Below, piece by piece: positions 8,463-17,309 of a stretch of 64,000 bases of DNA (positions are counted from its first letter, which is position 1; the number at the start of each line of letters is the position of its first letter). The notes under the pieces are model-generated. The model saw only the letters and a list, made by a program, of their open reading frames with translations, had not been told where the DNA came from and made no database searches. Both the position numbers and the translations under genes were made by a program. This DNA comes from Prado023 sp963774745 (GTDB taxonomy: Bacteria > Actinomycetota > Actinomycetes > S36-B12 > CAIYMF01). The DNA lies in NCBI GenBank assembly GCA_963774745.1, contig CAVZGE010000003.1, positions 186,001 to 250,000 on the forward strand, given 5' to 3'.

Positions 8463-11400
8463 GTGTCGAACAGCGCGAGCGGTGGCTTCGTGCACCTGCA
8501 CGCCCACACCGAGTACTCGATGCTCGACGGCGCGGCCCGGGTCAAGGAGCTCTTCGCCGAGGCGGCGCGGATGGAGATGCCCGCACTGGCGATCACCGAT
8601 CACGGCAACCTGTTCGGCGCCTACGAGTTCTGGAAGGCCGGCAGGGCCGCCGGCGTGAAGCCGATCATCGGCATGGAGGGCTACTACGTCCCGATCGGGT
8701 CGCGCTTCGACCGCGCGCCGTTCTCGTTCGGCGCTGATGTCGGCCAGGACGTCGGCGACGAGGGCACGGCCAAGGGCAAGGTCAACTACACCCACATGAC
8801 CCTGCTGGCCGAGAACACCGAGGGCCTGCACAACCTGTTCCGGATCTCCTCCCTGGCCAGCCTCGAGGGCCAGTACCGCAAGTACCCGCGCTTCGACCGC
8901 GACCTGCTCGAGCGCCACGGCACGGGGATCATCGCCACCACGGGCTGCCCGTCGGGGGAGGTCAACCGCTGGCTGCAGGTCGGCCAGTACGAGAAGGCCC
9001 GCCAGGCCGCCGCCGACTACCGCGACATCCTGGGCCGCGACAACTTCTTCGCCGAGGTCATGGACCACGGCATCGAGATCGAGCGGCGCACGCTGCCCGA
9101 CCTCCTGCGCCTGGCCAAGGACCTCGGCCTGCCGCTGCTTGCCAGCAACGACCTGCACTACACGCACGCCGCGGACGCCGAGTCCCACGAGGTGCTGCTG
9201 TGCGTCCAGACCGGCAAGACCATGGCCGACCCGAACCGGTTCAAGTTCGACGCCCGCGACTTCTACCTGAAGTCCGCCCAGGAGATGCGCACGCTCTGGG
9301 CCGAGCACCCGGAGGCCTGCGACAACACGCTGCTGGTGGCCGAGCGGTGCAACGTGGAGTTCACCGAGGGGCGCAACCTGATGCCCCGGTTCCCGGTGCC
9401 CGAGGGGGAGACCGAGGAGTCGTGGCTGGTCAAGGAGGTCGAGCGCGGCCTGGCCCGCCGGTTCCCGAACGGGGTGCCGCAGGACCGCCGCGACCAGGCC
9501 GCCTACGAGGTGGGCGTCATCATCCAGATGGGATTCCCCGGCTATTTCCTCGTGACCGCCGACCTCGTGGAGCACGCCAAGAGCGTCGGGATCCGCGTGG
9601 GCCCGGGCCGTGGGTCGGCCGCGGGGGCCCTGATCGCCTACGCCCTGGGCATCACCGAGCTCGACCCGATGAGCCATGGCCTGCTGTTCGAGCGGTTCCT
9701 GAACCCCGAGCGCATCTCGATGCCCGACATCGACATGGACTTCGACGAGCGCCGGCGCGCCGAGATGATCCGCTACGCCACGCAGCGCTACGGCGAGGAG
9801 CGGGTCGCCCAGATCGTCACCTACTCCACGATCAAGGCCAAGGCCGCCCTCAAGGACTCCGCGCGGGTGCTCGGCCACCCGTTCTCGGTGGGGGAGAAGC
9901 TGACCAAGGCGATGCCGCCGGCGGTCATGGGCAAGGACATCCCGCTGGCCGGGATCTTCGACGAGAACCACCCGCGCTACAAGGAGGCCGTCGACTTCCG
10001 GGCGCTCTACGACAGTGAGGCCGAGCTGCGCGAGGTCGTCGACACCGCGCGCGGGCTCGAGGGGCTGCGTCGGCAGTGGGGCGTGCACGCCGCCGGGGTG
10101 ATCCTCTCGGCCGAGCCGCTGCTCGACGTCATCCCGATCATGCGCCGCGAGCAGGACGGCTCGATCATCACCCAGCTGGACATGGGGGCGTGCGAGTCCC
10201 TGGGCCTGCTGAAGATGGACTTCCTGGGCCTGCGAAACCTGACGATCCTCGACGACGCGCTGCGCCACATCGAGGCCAACGGGGGCCACAAGGTCGTCCT
10301 CGAGGAGCTCACCCTCGACGACGTCCCCACCTACGAGCTCCTGGCCCGCGGCGACACCCTGGGCGTGTTCCAGCTGGACAACTCGGGGATGCGGGCGCTG
10401 CTCACCCGCCTCGCTCCGACGAACTTCGAGGACATCTCGGCGGTCCTGGCGCTCTACCGCCCGGGGCCGATGGGCGCCAACGCGCACAACGACTTCGCCG
10501 ACCGCAAGAACGGCCGCCAGCCGGTCACGCCGATCCACCCCGAGCTCGCCGAGCCGCTGGCCGAGATCCTGGGCGACACCTACGGGTTGATCGTCTACCA
10601 GGAGCAGGTCATGGCGATCGCCCAGAAGCTGGCCGGCTACTCGCTGGGCAGCGCTGACCTTCTGCGCCGGGCGATGGGCAAGAAGAAGAAGGAGATCCTG
10701 GACAAGGAGTACGTGCCCTTCGCCGAGGGGATGCGCGCCAACGGCTACTCCGAGGCCGCGATCAAGACCCTCTGGGACATCCTGGTCCCGTTCTCGGACT
10801 ACGCCTTCAACAAGGCGCACACGGCCGGGTACGGCCTGGTCTCCTACTGGACGGCGTACCTCAAGGCCAACTACCCGGCCGAGTACATGTCCGGCCTGCT
10901 CACCTCGATCGCCGATGACAAGGACAAGTCCGCGATCTACCTCAACGAGTGCCGCCGGATGGGCATCAAGGTCCTGCCCCCAGACGTCAACGAGTCGCAG
11001 TCGGACTTCGCCCCGGTCGGCACCGACATCCGCTTCGGACTCTCCGCGATCCGCAACGTGGGCGCCAACGTCGTGGACTCGATCATCCGGACCCGCACGG
11101 CCAAGGGCCGGTTCGCCGACTTCGGCGACTTCATCGCCAAGGTCGAGATCGGCGTGTGCAACAAGCGCCTTGTCGAGTCGCTGATCAAGGCCGGCGCCTT
11201 CGACAGCTTCGGCGACACCCGCAAGGGGCTGCTGGCCATCCACGAGCAGGCCATCGACGCCGCCCTGGACACCAAGCGGGCGGAGGCGGTCGGGCAGTTC
11301 GACCTGTTCGCCGGAATGGGCGGCGAGACCCCCGAGGTGGCGCCGGGGGCTCGCCTCGTGCCACCGCCGACCGAGTGGGACAAGAAGACCCTGCTGGCCT

Positions 11401-12017
11401 ACGAGCGCGAGATGCTGGGCCTCTACGTCAGCGACCACCCGCTGTTCGGCCTCGAGCACGTGCTGAGCTCCCTGGCCGACATGCCGATCGCAGCACTCGC
11501 CGCCGACGAGCGCGTGGACGGGCAGATGGTCACCGTCGCCGGCCTGGTCACCAGCGTCCAGCGCAAGACGACCAAGGCCAAGGGGGAGCCGTGGGCGATC
11601 GTCACGCTCGAGGACCTCGCCGGGTCGGTCGAGGTGATGTGCTTCCCGCAGCTGTACGCCACCGCCGGCGTCCTGCTGGCCGAGGACGTCGTGATCGTGG
11701 TCCGCGGTCGACTGGAGAAGGGTGAGGACAACGCACCCCGGCTGCGCGGCATGGACGTCAGCGTGCCCAACATCAGCGACGCCACGGCATCCGGCCCGGT
11801 GGCCATCCACCTGGACATCGCCCGGTGCACCCCGCCGGTCGTGGAGCGCCTGCGTGAGGTGCTGGGCAGCCATCCCGGCACGGTCGAGGTGCACATCCAC
11901 CTGCGCAACGGTGGAACCACCACGGTGCTGTCCATCGACGACCGGCTGCGGGTGGTGCCCTCACCGGCCCTGTACGGCGACCTCAAGGCCCTGCTCGGCG
12001 CATCCTGCCTGGGGTGA
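8463..12017 (+). CDS. dnaE: DNA polymerase III alpha subunit
   Basis: Replicative polymerase subunit (DnaE1 class) of 1184 residues. It opens with a PHP domain (VHLHAHTEYSMLDGA). The palm aspartates are D422 and D424 in PDIDMDF, preceded by the conserved VGPGRGSAAGALIAY. A helix-hairpin-helix region and an OB-fold near residues 1010-1090 follow. The start is GTG at 8463 because GGGAGG precedes it by 6 nt and the PHP motif follows at once; the open frame upstream to 7407 is antisense to fhs and not real. It ends 7 nt from the convergent YbaK gene. Long antisense frames across it are codon-bias shadows. Confidence 0.97.
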   Translation: MSNSASGGFVHLHAHTEYSMLDGAARVKELFAEAARMEMPALAITDHGNLFGAYEFWKAGRAAGVKPIIGMEGYYVPIGSRFDRAPFSFGADVGQDVGDEGTAKGKVNYTHMTLLAENTEGLHNLFRISSLASLEGQYRKYPRFDRDLLERHGTGIIATTGCPSGEVNRWLQVGQYEKARQAAADYRDILGRDNFFAEVMDHGIEIERRTLPDLLRLAKDLGLPLLASNDLHYTHAADAESHEVLLCVQTGKTMADPNRFKFDARDFYLKSAQEMRTLWAEHPEACDNTLLVAERCNVEFTEGRNLMPRFPVPEGETEESWLVKEVERGLARRFPNGVPQDRRDQAAYEVGVIIQMGFPGYFLVTADLVEHAKSVGIRVGPGRGSAAGALIAYALGITELDPMSHGLLFERFLNPERISMPDIDMDFDERRRAEMIRYATQRYGEERVAQIVTYSTIKAKAALKDSARVLGHPFSVGEKLTKAMPPAVMGKDIPLAGIFDENHPRYKEAVDFRALYDSEAELREVVDTARGLEGLRRQWGVHAAGVILSAEPLLDVIPIMRREQDGSIITQLDMGACESLGLLKMDFLGLRNLTILDDALRHIEANGGHKVVLEELTLDDVPTYELLARGDTLGVFQLDNSGMRALLTRLAPTNFEDISAVLALYRPGPMGANAHNDFADRKNGRQPVTPIHPELAEPLAEILGDTYGLIVYQEQVMAIAQKLAGYSLGSADLLRRAMGKKKKEILDKEYVPFAEGMRANGYSEAAIKTLWDILVPFSDYAFNKAHTAGYGLVSYWTAYLKANYPAEYMSGLLTSIADDKDKSAIYLNECRRMGIKVLPPDVNESQSDFAPVGTDIRFGLSAIRNVGANVVDSIIRTRTAKGRFADFGDFIAKVEIGVCNKRLVESLIKAGAFDSFGDTRKGLLAIHEQAIDAALDTKRAEAVGQFDLFAGMGGETPEVAPGARLVPPPTEWDKKTLLAYEREMLGLYVSDHPLFGLEHVLSSLADMPIAALAADERVDGQMVTVAGLVTSVQRKTTKAKGEPWAIVTLEDLAGSVEVMCFPQLYATAGVLLAEDVVIVVRGRLEKGEDNAPRLRGMDVSVPNISDATASGPVAIHLDIARCTPPVVERLREVLGSHPGTVEVHIHLRNGGTTTVLSIDDRLRVVPSPALYGDLKALLGASCLG

Positions 12018-12024
12018 TCCGGCC

Positions 12025-12522
12025 TCAGGAGCGCCGTGCGATGGGCGCCACCCGAGCGTGCGTCATCTCGATCAGGTGACCGGGCTGGAGCTCGACGTCG
12101 AGCCCGCGGCGGCCGCCTGAGACCAGGATCGAGGCGTGGCTGAGCGCCGACTCGTCCAGGACGGTCGGGTGGGTCTGGCGCTGCCCCAGCGGCGAGATCC
12201 CCCCAGCGACATAGCCGGTGGCCCGCTCGGCCCGGGCGACCTCGGCCATCGCCACCCGCTTCCCGCCCACGGCGGCGGCCAACAGCTTGAGGTCCAGCTG
12301 GGTGTCGACGGGCACGACGCCCACCACCAGCGCCCCGTCGACGTCAGCCAGCAGCGTCTTGAACACCCGCTCGGGCTCGACACCGAGGGCGGCCGCCGCC
12401 TCGAGCCCGTAGGACGTGCTGCGCGGGTCGTGGGCGTAGGTGCGCAGCACGTGGGGGATCCCCGCCTCGGCCAGCACCCGGGTCGCGGGGGTGCCGGTGG
12501 ATCCGCCGGACTTCTTCGCCAT
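12025..12522 (-). CDS. ybaK: YbaK-type Cys-tRNA(Pro) deacylase
   Basis: Trans-editing enzyme that hydrolyses mischarged Cys-tRNA(Pro). The 165 residues cover the YbaK/EbsC fold, with VFKTLLA, KRVAMAEV and the GYVAGGISPLGQ stretch typical of YbaK. ATG at 12522 is preceded by CAGGAT ending 7 nt upstream, a possible leaderless -10 variant. Its 3' end nearly meets the end of dnaE. Confidence 0.9.
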   Translation of the reverse strand: MAKKSGGSTGTPATRVLAEAGIPHVLRTYAHDPRSTSYGLEAAAALGVEPERVFKTLLADVDGALVVGVVPVDTQLDLKLLAAAVGGKRVAMAEVARAERATGYVAGGISPLGQRQTHPTVLDESALSHASILVSGGRRGLDVELQPGHLIEMTHARVAPIARRS

Positions 12523-12595
12523 GGGGGCGATCCTGCCACCGCGGCACCGGGAGCTGCTGGCTGCACGTCCCCGAGCGGGTTGCCGGTGCAGGCCC

Positions 12596-12601
12596 TAGCC
12601 T
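12596..12601 (+). promoter_or_regulatory. -10 box of a leaderless transcript (TAGCCT)
   Basis: TAGCCT ends 6 nt before the GTG at 12608, so transcription should begin at or next to the start codon. There is no Shine-Dalgarno sequence, which agrees. Confidence 0.55.
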
Positions 12602-12607
12602 GTGCAC

Positions 12608-13276
12608 GTGCCCACGGTCCCGCTGTTCCCGTTGCGCACGGTGCTCGTCCCCGGGCTCGTCCTCCCGCTGCACATCTTCGAGCCCCGCTACCGCCTGATG
12701 ATGAGCATGCTGGCCGACGCCCCCGACGACGAGCGCGGCTTCGGGATCGTCGCGATGCGCCCGGGCTGCAGCGAGGCCGATGGTCGATCAGGGATCTACG
12801 AGATGGGCACGATGGCCCGGATCACCAAGGTCGACGAGCTGCCCGACGGTCGCTACGACATCGTCACGGTCGGGGCCCGGCGCTTCTCCATCGAGTCCCT
12901 CGACGACGGGCTGCCCTACACCCGGGCCCAGGTGCGCCTGCACGACGAGCCGATCGGGGAGCCGGACAGGACCCAGCGCCTGGCTGCCGACGCCGTCCGG
13001 CTGCTCGAGGTCTATCGGGAGGTCATCGGGGGCTGGGGCGTCATCCGGATGGCGCACATCGGCAACCTGCCCGACGATCCCGTCGTCCTGAGCTACCTGG
13101 TGGCCTCAGCCATCGTCACCGACCTGCCCGAGCGGCAGTCCCTGCTGGGGATCGAGAGCGCGGAGCGGCGCCTGGAGACCGTGTGCGCCGTGCTGCGCCG
13201 GGAGATCGAGGTGATGTCGGTCCTGCCCTCGATGCCGGCCGTCGACCTTGCCGGTTCGCGGCTCTGGTCCAACTGA
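12608..13276 (+). CDS. LON substrate-binding domain protein
   Basis: A 222-residue stand-alone LON N-terminal (LON-SB) domain protein with no ATPase or protease part. It opens VPTVPLFPLRTVLVPG and continues LHIFEPRYRLMM, the family hallmark. Such proteins are common in actinobacteria; their role, perhaps substrate recognition, is not settled. GTG at 12608 rather than 12602 is chosen because the TAGCCT box predicts initiation there and the family starts at the xPLFPL motif. It lies just upstream of hisD and has no visible link to histidine synthesis. Confidence 0.88.
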   Translation: MPTVPLFPLRTVLVPGLVLPLHIFEPRYRLMMSMLADAPDDERGFGIVAMRPGCSEADGRSGIYEMGTMARITKVDELPDGRYDIVTVGARRFSIESLDDGLPYTRAQVRLHDEPIGEPDRTQRLAADAVRLLEVYREVIGGWGVIRMAHIGNLPDDPVVLSYLVASAIVTDLPERQSLLGIESAERRLETVCAVLRREIEVMSVLPSMPAVDLAGSRLWSN

Positions 13277-13315
13277 ACGGGCCCGCGCCCGCCTGCCGGG
13301 CATGGGCGCGCGGCC

Positions 13316-13321
13316 TAGAAT
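13316..13321 (+). promoter_or_regulatory. -10 box of leaderless hisD transcript (TAGAAT)
   Basis: TAGAAT ends 6 nt before the hisD ATG, with no Shine-Dalgarno sequence between. It would drive hisD-hisC-hisB and probably the downstream genes to hisH. Confidence 0.6.
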
Positions 13322-13327
13322 CGACCC

Positions 13328-14638
13328 ATGATCCGTCGACTTGACCTGCGGGCCGGCCTGCCGGCCAACCTCGGTGCCGTGGTGCCGCGTGCCTCGATGG
13401 ATGTCGAGCACGCGCTGCAGGTGGTCCAGCCGATCGTGGCCGACGTGGCCAAGCGCGGGGCCCCAGCCGTCCTCGACCACGGGGAGCGGCTCGACGGCGT
13501 CCGGCCGGAGCACCTGCGGGTTCCGGCCCGTGCCCTCGCTGCTGCACTCGACGGGCTGGATCCCCAGGTGCGGGCCGCCCTCGAGGTGTCGATCGAGCGG
13601 GTGCGTCGCGTGCACGCTGACCAGGTCCGCCCCGAGCACACCACGGACGTGGTCCCCGGCGGGACGGTGACGATGCGCTGGATCCCCGTCGACCGCGTGG
13701 GACTGTACGTGCCCGGTGGGCGCGCGGTGTACCCGTCGTCGGTGGTGATGAACGCCGTCCCGGCACAGATCGCCGGCGTCGGGTCGCTGGCCGTGGCCTC
13801 GCCGCCGCAGAAGGAGTTCGGCGGGCTGCCGCACCCCACCATCCTGGCCGCCTGTGCGCTGCTCGGCGTCGATGAGGTGTATGCCGCCGGAGGCGCCCAG
13901 GCGATCGCCCTGTTCGCCTACGGTGCGCCGTTGGAGGACGGCACGGTGTGCCGGCCGGTGAACCTCGTCACCGGTCCGGGCAACATCTGGGTCACCGCGG
14001 CCAAGCGCCTGCTCAAGGGCCGCATCGGGATCGACTCGGAGGCCGGCCCCACCGAGATCGTCATCCTGGCCGACGACACCGCCGACGCCGCGGTCGTGGC
14101 CGCCGACCTGATCAGCCAGGCCGAGCACGACGTGATCGCCGCGTCCGTGCTGGTCACGACGTCGCTGAAGCTGGCCAAGGACGTCGCTGCTGCCCTCGAG
14201 GTCCAGGTCGCGGCCACCAAGCACTCGCTGCGCATCCGGGAGGCCCTCGGCGGGGACCAGAGCGCGATCATCGTCGTCGACTCCATCAGCGACGGGCTGG
14301 ACGTCGTCAACGCCTATGCCGCCGAGCACCTCGAGATCCACACCCGGGACGCGCGGGCCGTGGCGATGCAGGTCCGCAACGCGGGCGCTGTCTTCGTGGG
14401 CCCCTGGGCGCCGGTGTCGCTGGGCGACTACGCCGCCGGCTCTAACCACGTCCTGCCCACGGGCGGCTGCGCCTGCCACTCCAGTGGCCTGGGCGTGGCC
14501 GCCTTCCTGCGCGGCGTCAACCTCATCGAGTACGACCGTGCGGCCCTGGCCGACCTCGCCGACCACGTCGTGACGCTGGCCCACGCCGAGGACCTCCCCG
14601 CGCACGGGGCAGCCATCACGGTGCGGTTCGATCGGTGA
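13328..14638 (+). CDS. hisD: Histidinol dehydrogenase
   Basis: Last two steps of histidine synthesis: oxidises L-histidinol to histidine through the aldehyde, using NAD and Zn. The 436 residues match the family length. Visible motifs are NLVTGPGNIWVTAAKR, the SQAEHD metal and substrate region, AAEHLE with the catalytic Glu-His pair, and SLGDYAAGSNHVLPT. The hisD stop overlaps the GTG of hisC (GTGA), so the two are translationally coupled. It begins the his cluster. Confidence 0.97.
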   Translation: MIRRLDLRAGLPANLGAVVPRASMDVEHALQVVQPIVADVAKRGAPAVLDHGERLDGVRPEHLRVPARALAAALDGLDPQVRAALEVSIERVRRVHADQVRPEHTTDVVPGGTVTMRWIPVDRVGLYVPGGRAVYPSSVVMNAVPAQIAGVGSLAVASPPQKEFGGLPHPTILAACALLGVDEVYAAGGAQAIALFAYGAPLEDGTVCRPVNLVTGPGNIWVTAAKRLLKGRIGIDSEAGPTEIVILADDTADAAVVAADLISQAEHDVIAASVLVTTSLKLAKDVAAALEVQVAATKHSLRIREALGGDQSAIIVVDSISDGLDVVNAYAAEHLEIHTRDARAVAMQVRNAGAVFVGPWAPVSLGDYAAGSNHVLPTGGCACHSSGLGVAAFLRGVNLIEYDRAALADLADHVVTLAHAEDLPAHGAAITVRFDR

Positions 14639-15771
14639 GCGCGCCGCTCGACGCGCCGGCGGGCCCGGCCGAGCTCCCGCTGCGCCCCGAGCTGCGCGGC
14701 CAGGTGCCCTACGGCGCACCGCAGCTCGACGTGGCCCACCGGCTCAACGTCAACGAGAACCCCTACCCGCCCTCGCCGGCGATGGTGTCCGACGTCGCTG
14801 CGGCGGTCGCCGAGGCCGCGGCCACCCTGAACCGGTACCCCGACCGGGACGCCACCGCGCTGCGCGCCGACCTCGCCGCGTACATCGTCACCGACGTCGC
14901 CGGCGGCCCTGCGCTCAGCGGTGATCAGGTGTGGGCGGCCAACGGGTCCAACGAGGTGATGGTCCAGCTCCTCCAGGCCTTCGGCGGACCGGGGCGGGTC
15001 GCGCTGTCGTTCGCGCCGACCTACTCGATGTATCCCGATTACGCCCGGGACACCTTCACCGAGTACCGCACCCTGGCGCGCCGCGACGACTTCACCGTCG
15101 ACCTCGATGCGGCCCTGGACCACATCCGCACCGAGCAGCCGGCCGTCATCCTGCTGGCCTCGCCGAACAACCCCACGGGGACCGCCCTGTCGCTGGCCGA
15201 CGTCGATGCGCTGTGCGCGACCAGCCAGGGCATGGTCGTGGTCGACGAGGCCTACGCGGAGTTCCGTCGCCCCGGCACGCCCTCGGCGATCGAGCTGCTC
15301 GACGTCCATCCCCGCCTGGTGGTGACGCGCACGATGAGCAAGGCGTTCGCCCTGGCCGGGGCCCGCCTGGGCTACATGGTGGCCAGTGCCCAGGTCGTGG
15401 ACGCCGTCCAGCTCGTGCGCCTGCCCTACCACCTGTCCGCGGTCACCCAGGCGGTCGCCCGCACGGCCCTGCGACACGCTCCGGAGCTCCTGGGCTCGGT
15501 CGCCGCCCTGCGATCGGAGCGGGACGCCCTCGTCGAGTGGCTGCGGACCCAGCCGGGGCTGGTCGCCGCCGACTCCGACGCCAACTTCGTGCTGTTCGGG
15601 CGGTTCGCCGATCGTGATCTGGTCTGGCAGCGACTGCTCGACCGCGGTGTCCTGGTCCGGGCGACCGGCCCGGCCGGCTGGCTGCGCGTCAGCGCCGGGA
15701 CCCCCCACGAGATGGCGGCGTTCCGGGCTGCCCTGACCGACAGCATCACCGTGGGCGACGTGCTGGCATGA
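14635..15771 (+). CDS. hisC: Histidinol-phosphate aminotransferase
   Basis: PLP enzyme that makes histidinol phosphate from imidazole acetol phosphate and glutamate. The 378 residues show LNVNENPYPPSP near the N-terminus, SPNNPTG (176-182), the DEAYAEF motif and the Schiff-base lysine K236 in RTMSKAFALAGARLGY. GTG start overlaps hisD by 4 nt. HisC-type enzymes often also accept aromatic amino acids, which cannot be judged here. Confidence 0.95.
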   Translation: MSAPLDAPAGPAELPLRPELRGQVPYGAPQLDVAHRLNVNENPYPPSPAMVSDVAAAVAEAAATLNRYPDRDATALRADLAAYIVTDVAGGPALSGDQVWAANGSNEVMVQLLQAFGGPGRVALSFAPTYSMYPDYARDTFTEYRTLARRDDFTVDLDAALDHIRTEQPAVILLASPNNPTGTALSLADVDALCATSQGMVVVDEAYAEFRRPGTPSAIELLDVHPRLVVTRTMSKAFALAGARLGYMVASAQVVDAVQLVRLPYHLSAVTQAVARTALRHAPELLGSVAALRSERDALVEWLRTQPGLVAADSDANFVLFGRFADRDLVWQRLLDRGVLVRATGPAGWLRVSAGTPHEMAAFRAALTDSITVGDVLA

Positions 15772-15805
15772 GAGGGTGAGCGCACGCATGCGAGGAGGGG
15801 ACCTG

Positions 15806-16393
15806 ATGGGCCGGTTCGCGACGATCGAGCGCACCACCAAGGAGAGCGACGTCCGCGTCGAGCTGGAGCTCGACGGCTCGGGCGCCACGGACATCAGCAC
15901 CGGCGTGCCGTTCTACGACCACATGATGACCCAGATCGGCAAGCACGCCGGCTTCGACCTGACGATCGCCACCACCGGCGACATTGACGTGGACAGCCAC
16001 CACACCGTGGAGGACACGTCGCTGGCCTTCGGGGCCGCCTTGCGCTCGGCGCTCGGCGACAAGGTCGGCATCCGCCGCTTCGGTGACGCGCTGGTCCCGC
16101 TCGACGAGGCGCTGGCTCGGGCCGTCGTCGACCTGTCGGGCCGGCCCTACGTCGTGCACGACGAGCCGGCGATGGCGCCGATGATCGGCACCTACGACAC
16201 CACCCTGACCCGGCACGTGTGGGAGTCCATCTCCGCCTCGGCGCAGATCTGCCTGCACGTGCACTGCCTCTACGGGCGCAACCCGCACCACATGGTCGAG
16301 GCGCAGTTCAAGGCCGTGGCCCGTGCACTTCGGGTCGCCGTCGAGCTCGATCCCCGCGTGGTCGGGGTGCCCAGCACCAAGGGCGCGCTGTGA
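15806..16393 (+). CDS. hisB: Imidazoleglycerol-phosphate dehydratase
   Basis: Mn-dependent dehydration of imidazole glycerol phosphate. A monofunctional 195-residue HisB without the phosphatase domain of enterobacteria. The duplicated metal motifs are DSHHTVEDT and NPHHMVEAQFKA. ATG at 15806 is chosen over the in-frame GTG at 15776 and ATG at 15788 because GAGGAGGGG lies just before it and the conserved part begins MGRFATIER. The stop overlaps the next start (GTGA). Confidence 0.96.
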   Translation: MGRFATIERTTKESDVRVELELDGSGATDISTGVPFYDHMMTQIGKHAGFDLTIATTGDIDVDSHHTVEDTSLAFGAALRSALGDKVGIRRFGDALVPLDEALARAVVDLSGRPYVVHDEPAMAPMIGTYDTTLTRHVWESISASAQICLHVHCLYGRNPHHMVEAQFKAVARALRVAVELDPRVVGVPSTKGAL

Positions 16394-16575
16394 CCGTGGC
16401 CGAGGGACTGCCCACGGCTGTCCTGATCAGCTTCCTGGTCACCGGACTGTTCCTCGTGGGATGGATGGTGTTCGGCGTGATCCAGTACCGCCGGACAGGC
16501 AAGGCCACGTGGCTCTGGCTGGGTGCGCTCATGGCGGTGAGCCTCGGCATGGCGTTCCTGAACTTCCCGCGATGA
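16390..16575 (+). CDS. Small two-helix membrane protein between hisB and hisH
   Basis: A 61-residue protein with two hydrophobic segments (about 11-32 and 42-57) separated by a short basic turn (QYRRTGKA). Its GTG overlaps the hisB stop by 4 nt and its stop overlaps the hisH ATG by 4 nt, so it is locked into the his operon by translational coupling on both sides. That overlap is the best evidence that it is a real gene. I do not recognise a characterised family, and a role in histidine synthesis is unproven. Confidence 0.78.
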   Translation: MTVAEGLPTAVLISFLVTGLFLVGWMVFGVIQYRRTGKATWLWLGALMAVSLGMAFLNFPR

Positions 16576-17201
16576 CACACGTCGTCGTCCTGGACTACGG
16601 GTCGGGCAACCTCCGGTCGGCTGCACGGGCGCTCGAGGCCGTCGGCGCCGATGTGACGGTGACCTCCGACTACGACTCGGCGATGTCCGCCGACGGACTT
16701 GTCGTGCCCGGCGTGGGGGCCTTCGCGGCCTGCATGGCGGGGTTCCGCGCCGTGCGTGGCCCGCAGCTCGTCGATCACCGCCTGGCCGGCGGGCTCCCGG
16801 TCCTGGGCATCTGCGTCGGGATGCAGATCCTCTTCGAGTCCGGCGTCGAGCACGGTGTGACCACGCCGGGCGTGGGGGAGTGGCCGGGGATCGTCGAGGA
16901 GCTGCCGGCCGCGATCCTGCCGCACATGGGCTGGAACACCGTCGACGTGCCCGCCGGCTCGGCGCTGTTCGCGGGGGTCGCCCGCGAGCGGTTCTACTTC
17001 GTGCACTCCTACGCCGTGCAGCGGTGGGACCTGGTCGTCTCGGAGCCGTTCCACCCCCCGCTGGTGACCTGGGCGGAGCATGGGGTGCCGTTCGTGGCGG
17101 CCATCGAGAACGGCCCGCTGGTCGCCACCCAGTTCCACCCGGAGAAGTCCGGCGACGCGGGCCTGGCCCTGCTCGCCAACTGGGTGGGCGCACTGGCCTG
17201 A
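16572..17201 (+). CDS. hisH: Imidazole glycerol phosphate synthase, glutaminase subunit
   Basis: Class I glutamine amidotransferase of 209 residues that supplies ammonia to HisF. The nucleophile is C81 in LGICVGMQ; the His-Glu pair is in QFHPEKSG; the N-terminus reads LDYGSGNLRS. Its partner hisF is at 21.3 kb, separated from it by four genes. The ATG overlaps the small membrane gene by 4 nt. Confidence 0.96.
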   Translation: MTHVVVLDYGSGNLRSAARALEAVGADVTVTSDYDSAMSADGLVVPGVGAFAACMAGFRAVRGPQLVDHRLAGGLPVLGICVGMQILFESGVEHGVTTPGVGEWPGIVEELPAAILPHMGWNTVDVPAGSALFAGVARERFYFVHSYAVQRWDLVVSEPFHPPLVTWAEHGVPFVAAIENGPLVATQFHPEKSGDAGLALLANWVGALA

Positions 17202-17220
17202 CCCGGGCCAGCGGCGGGAC

Positions 17221-17267
17221 GTGTCGGATCCGGACACAGGTGTCCGCTGCGCGCATGAGCCTGTCCG
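17221..17267 (+). promoter_or_regulatory. Operator-like cluster of GTGTCCG half-sites upstream of priA
   Basis: The 108 nt gap before priA holds an inverted repeat CGGACAC-AG-GTGTCCG (17231-17246), a further inverted half GTGTCGG at 17221 facing it, and a fourth TGTCCG at 17262. Regularly spaced half-sites 30-70 nt upstream of the priA -10 box look like a repressor or activator site. The regulator is unknown. Confidence 0.45.
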
Positions 17268-17296
17268 GTTCGCGCCATTCCGGCGTGGCGACCGAC

Positions 17297-17302
17297 TAGC
17301 CT
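17297..17302 (+). promoter_or_regulatory. -10 box of leaderless priA transcript (TAGCCT)
   Basis: TAGCCT ends 7 nt before the priA ATG at 17310, again without a Shine-Dalgarno sequence. It gives priA its own promoter, separate from the hisD promoter. Confidence 0.55.
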
Positions 17303-17309
17303 GTGCGGC

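Noticed and set aside
6138..11900. A 1920-codon open frame on the minus strand
   Set aside because: It runs antisense through dnaE and out of frame through fhs, has low-complexity His/Gly/Asp/Arg composition and no domain. It results from the third-position GC bias of the real genes.
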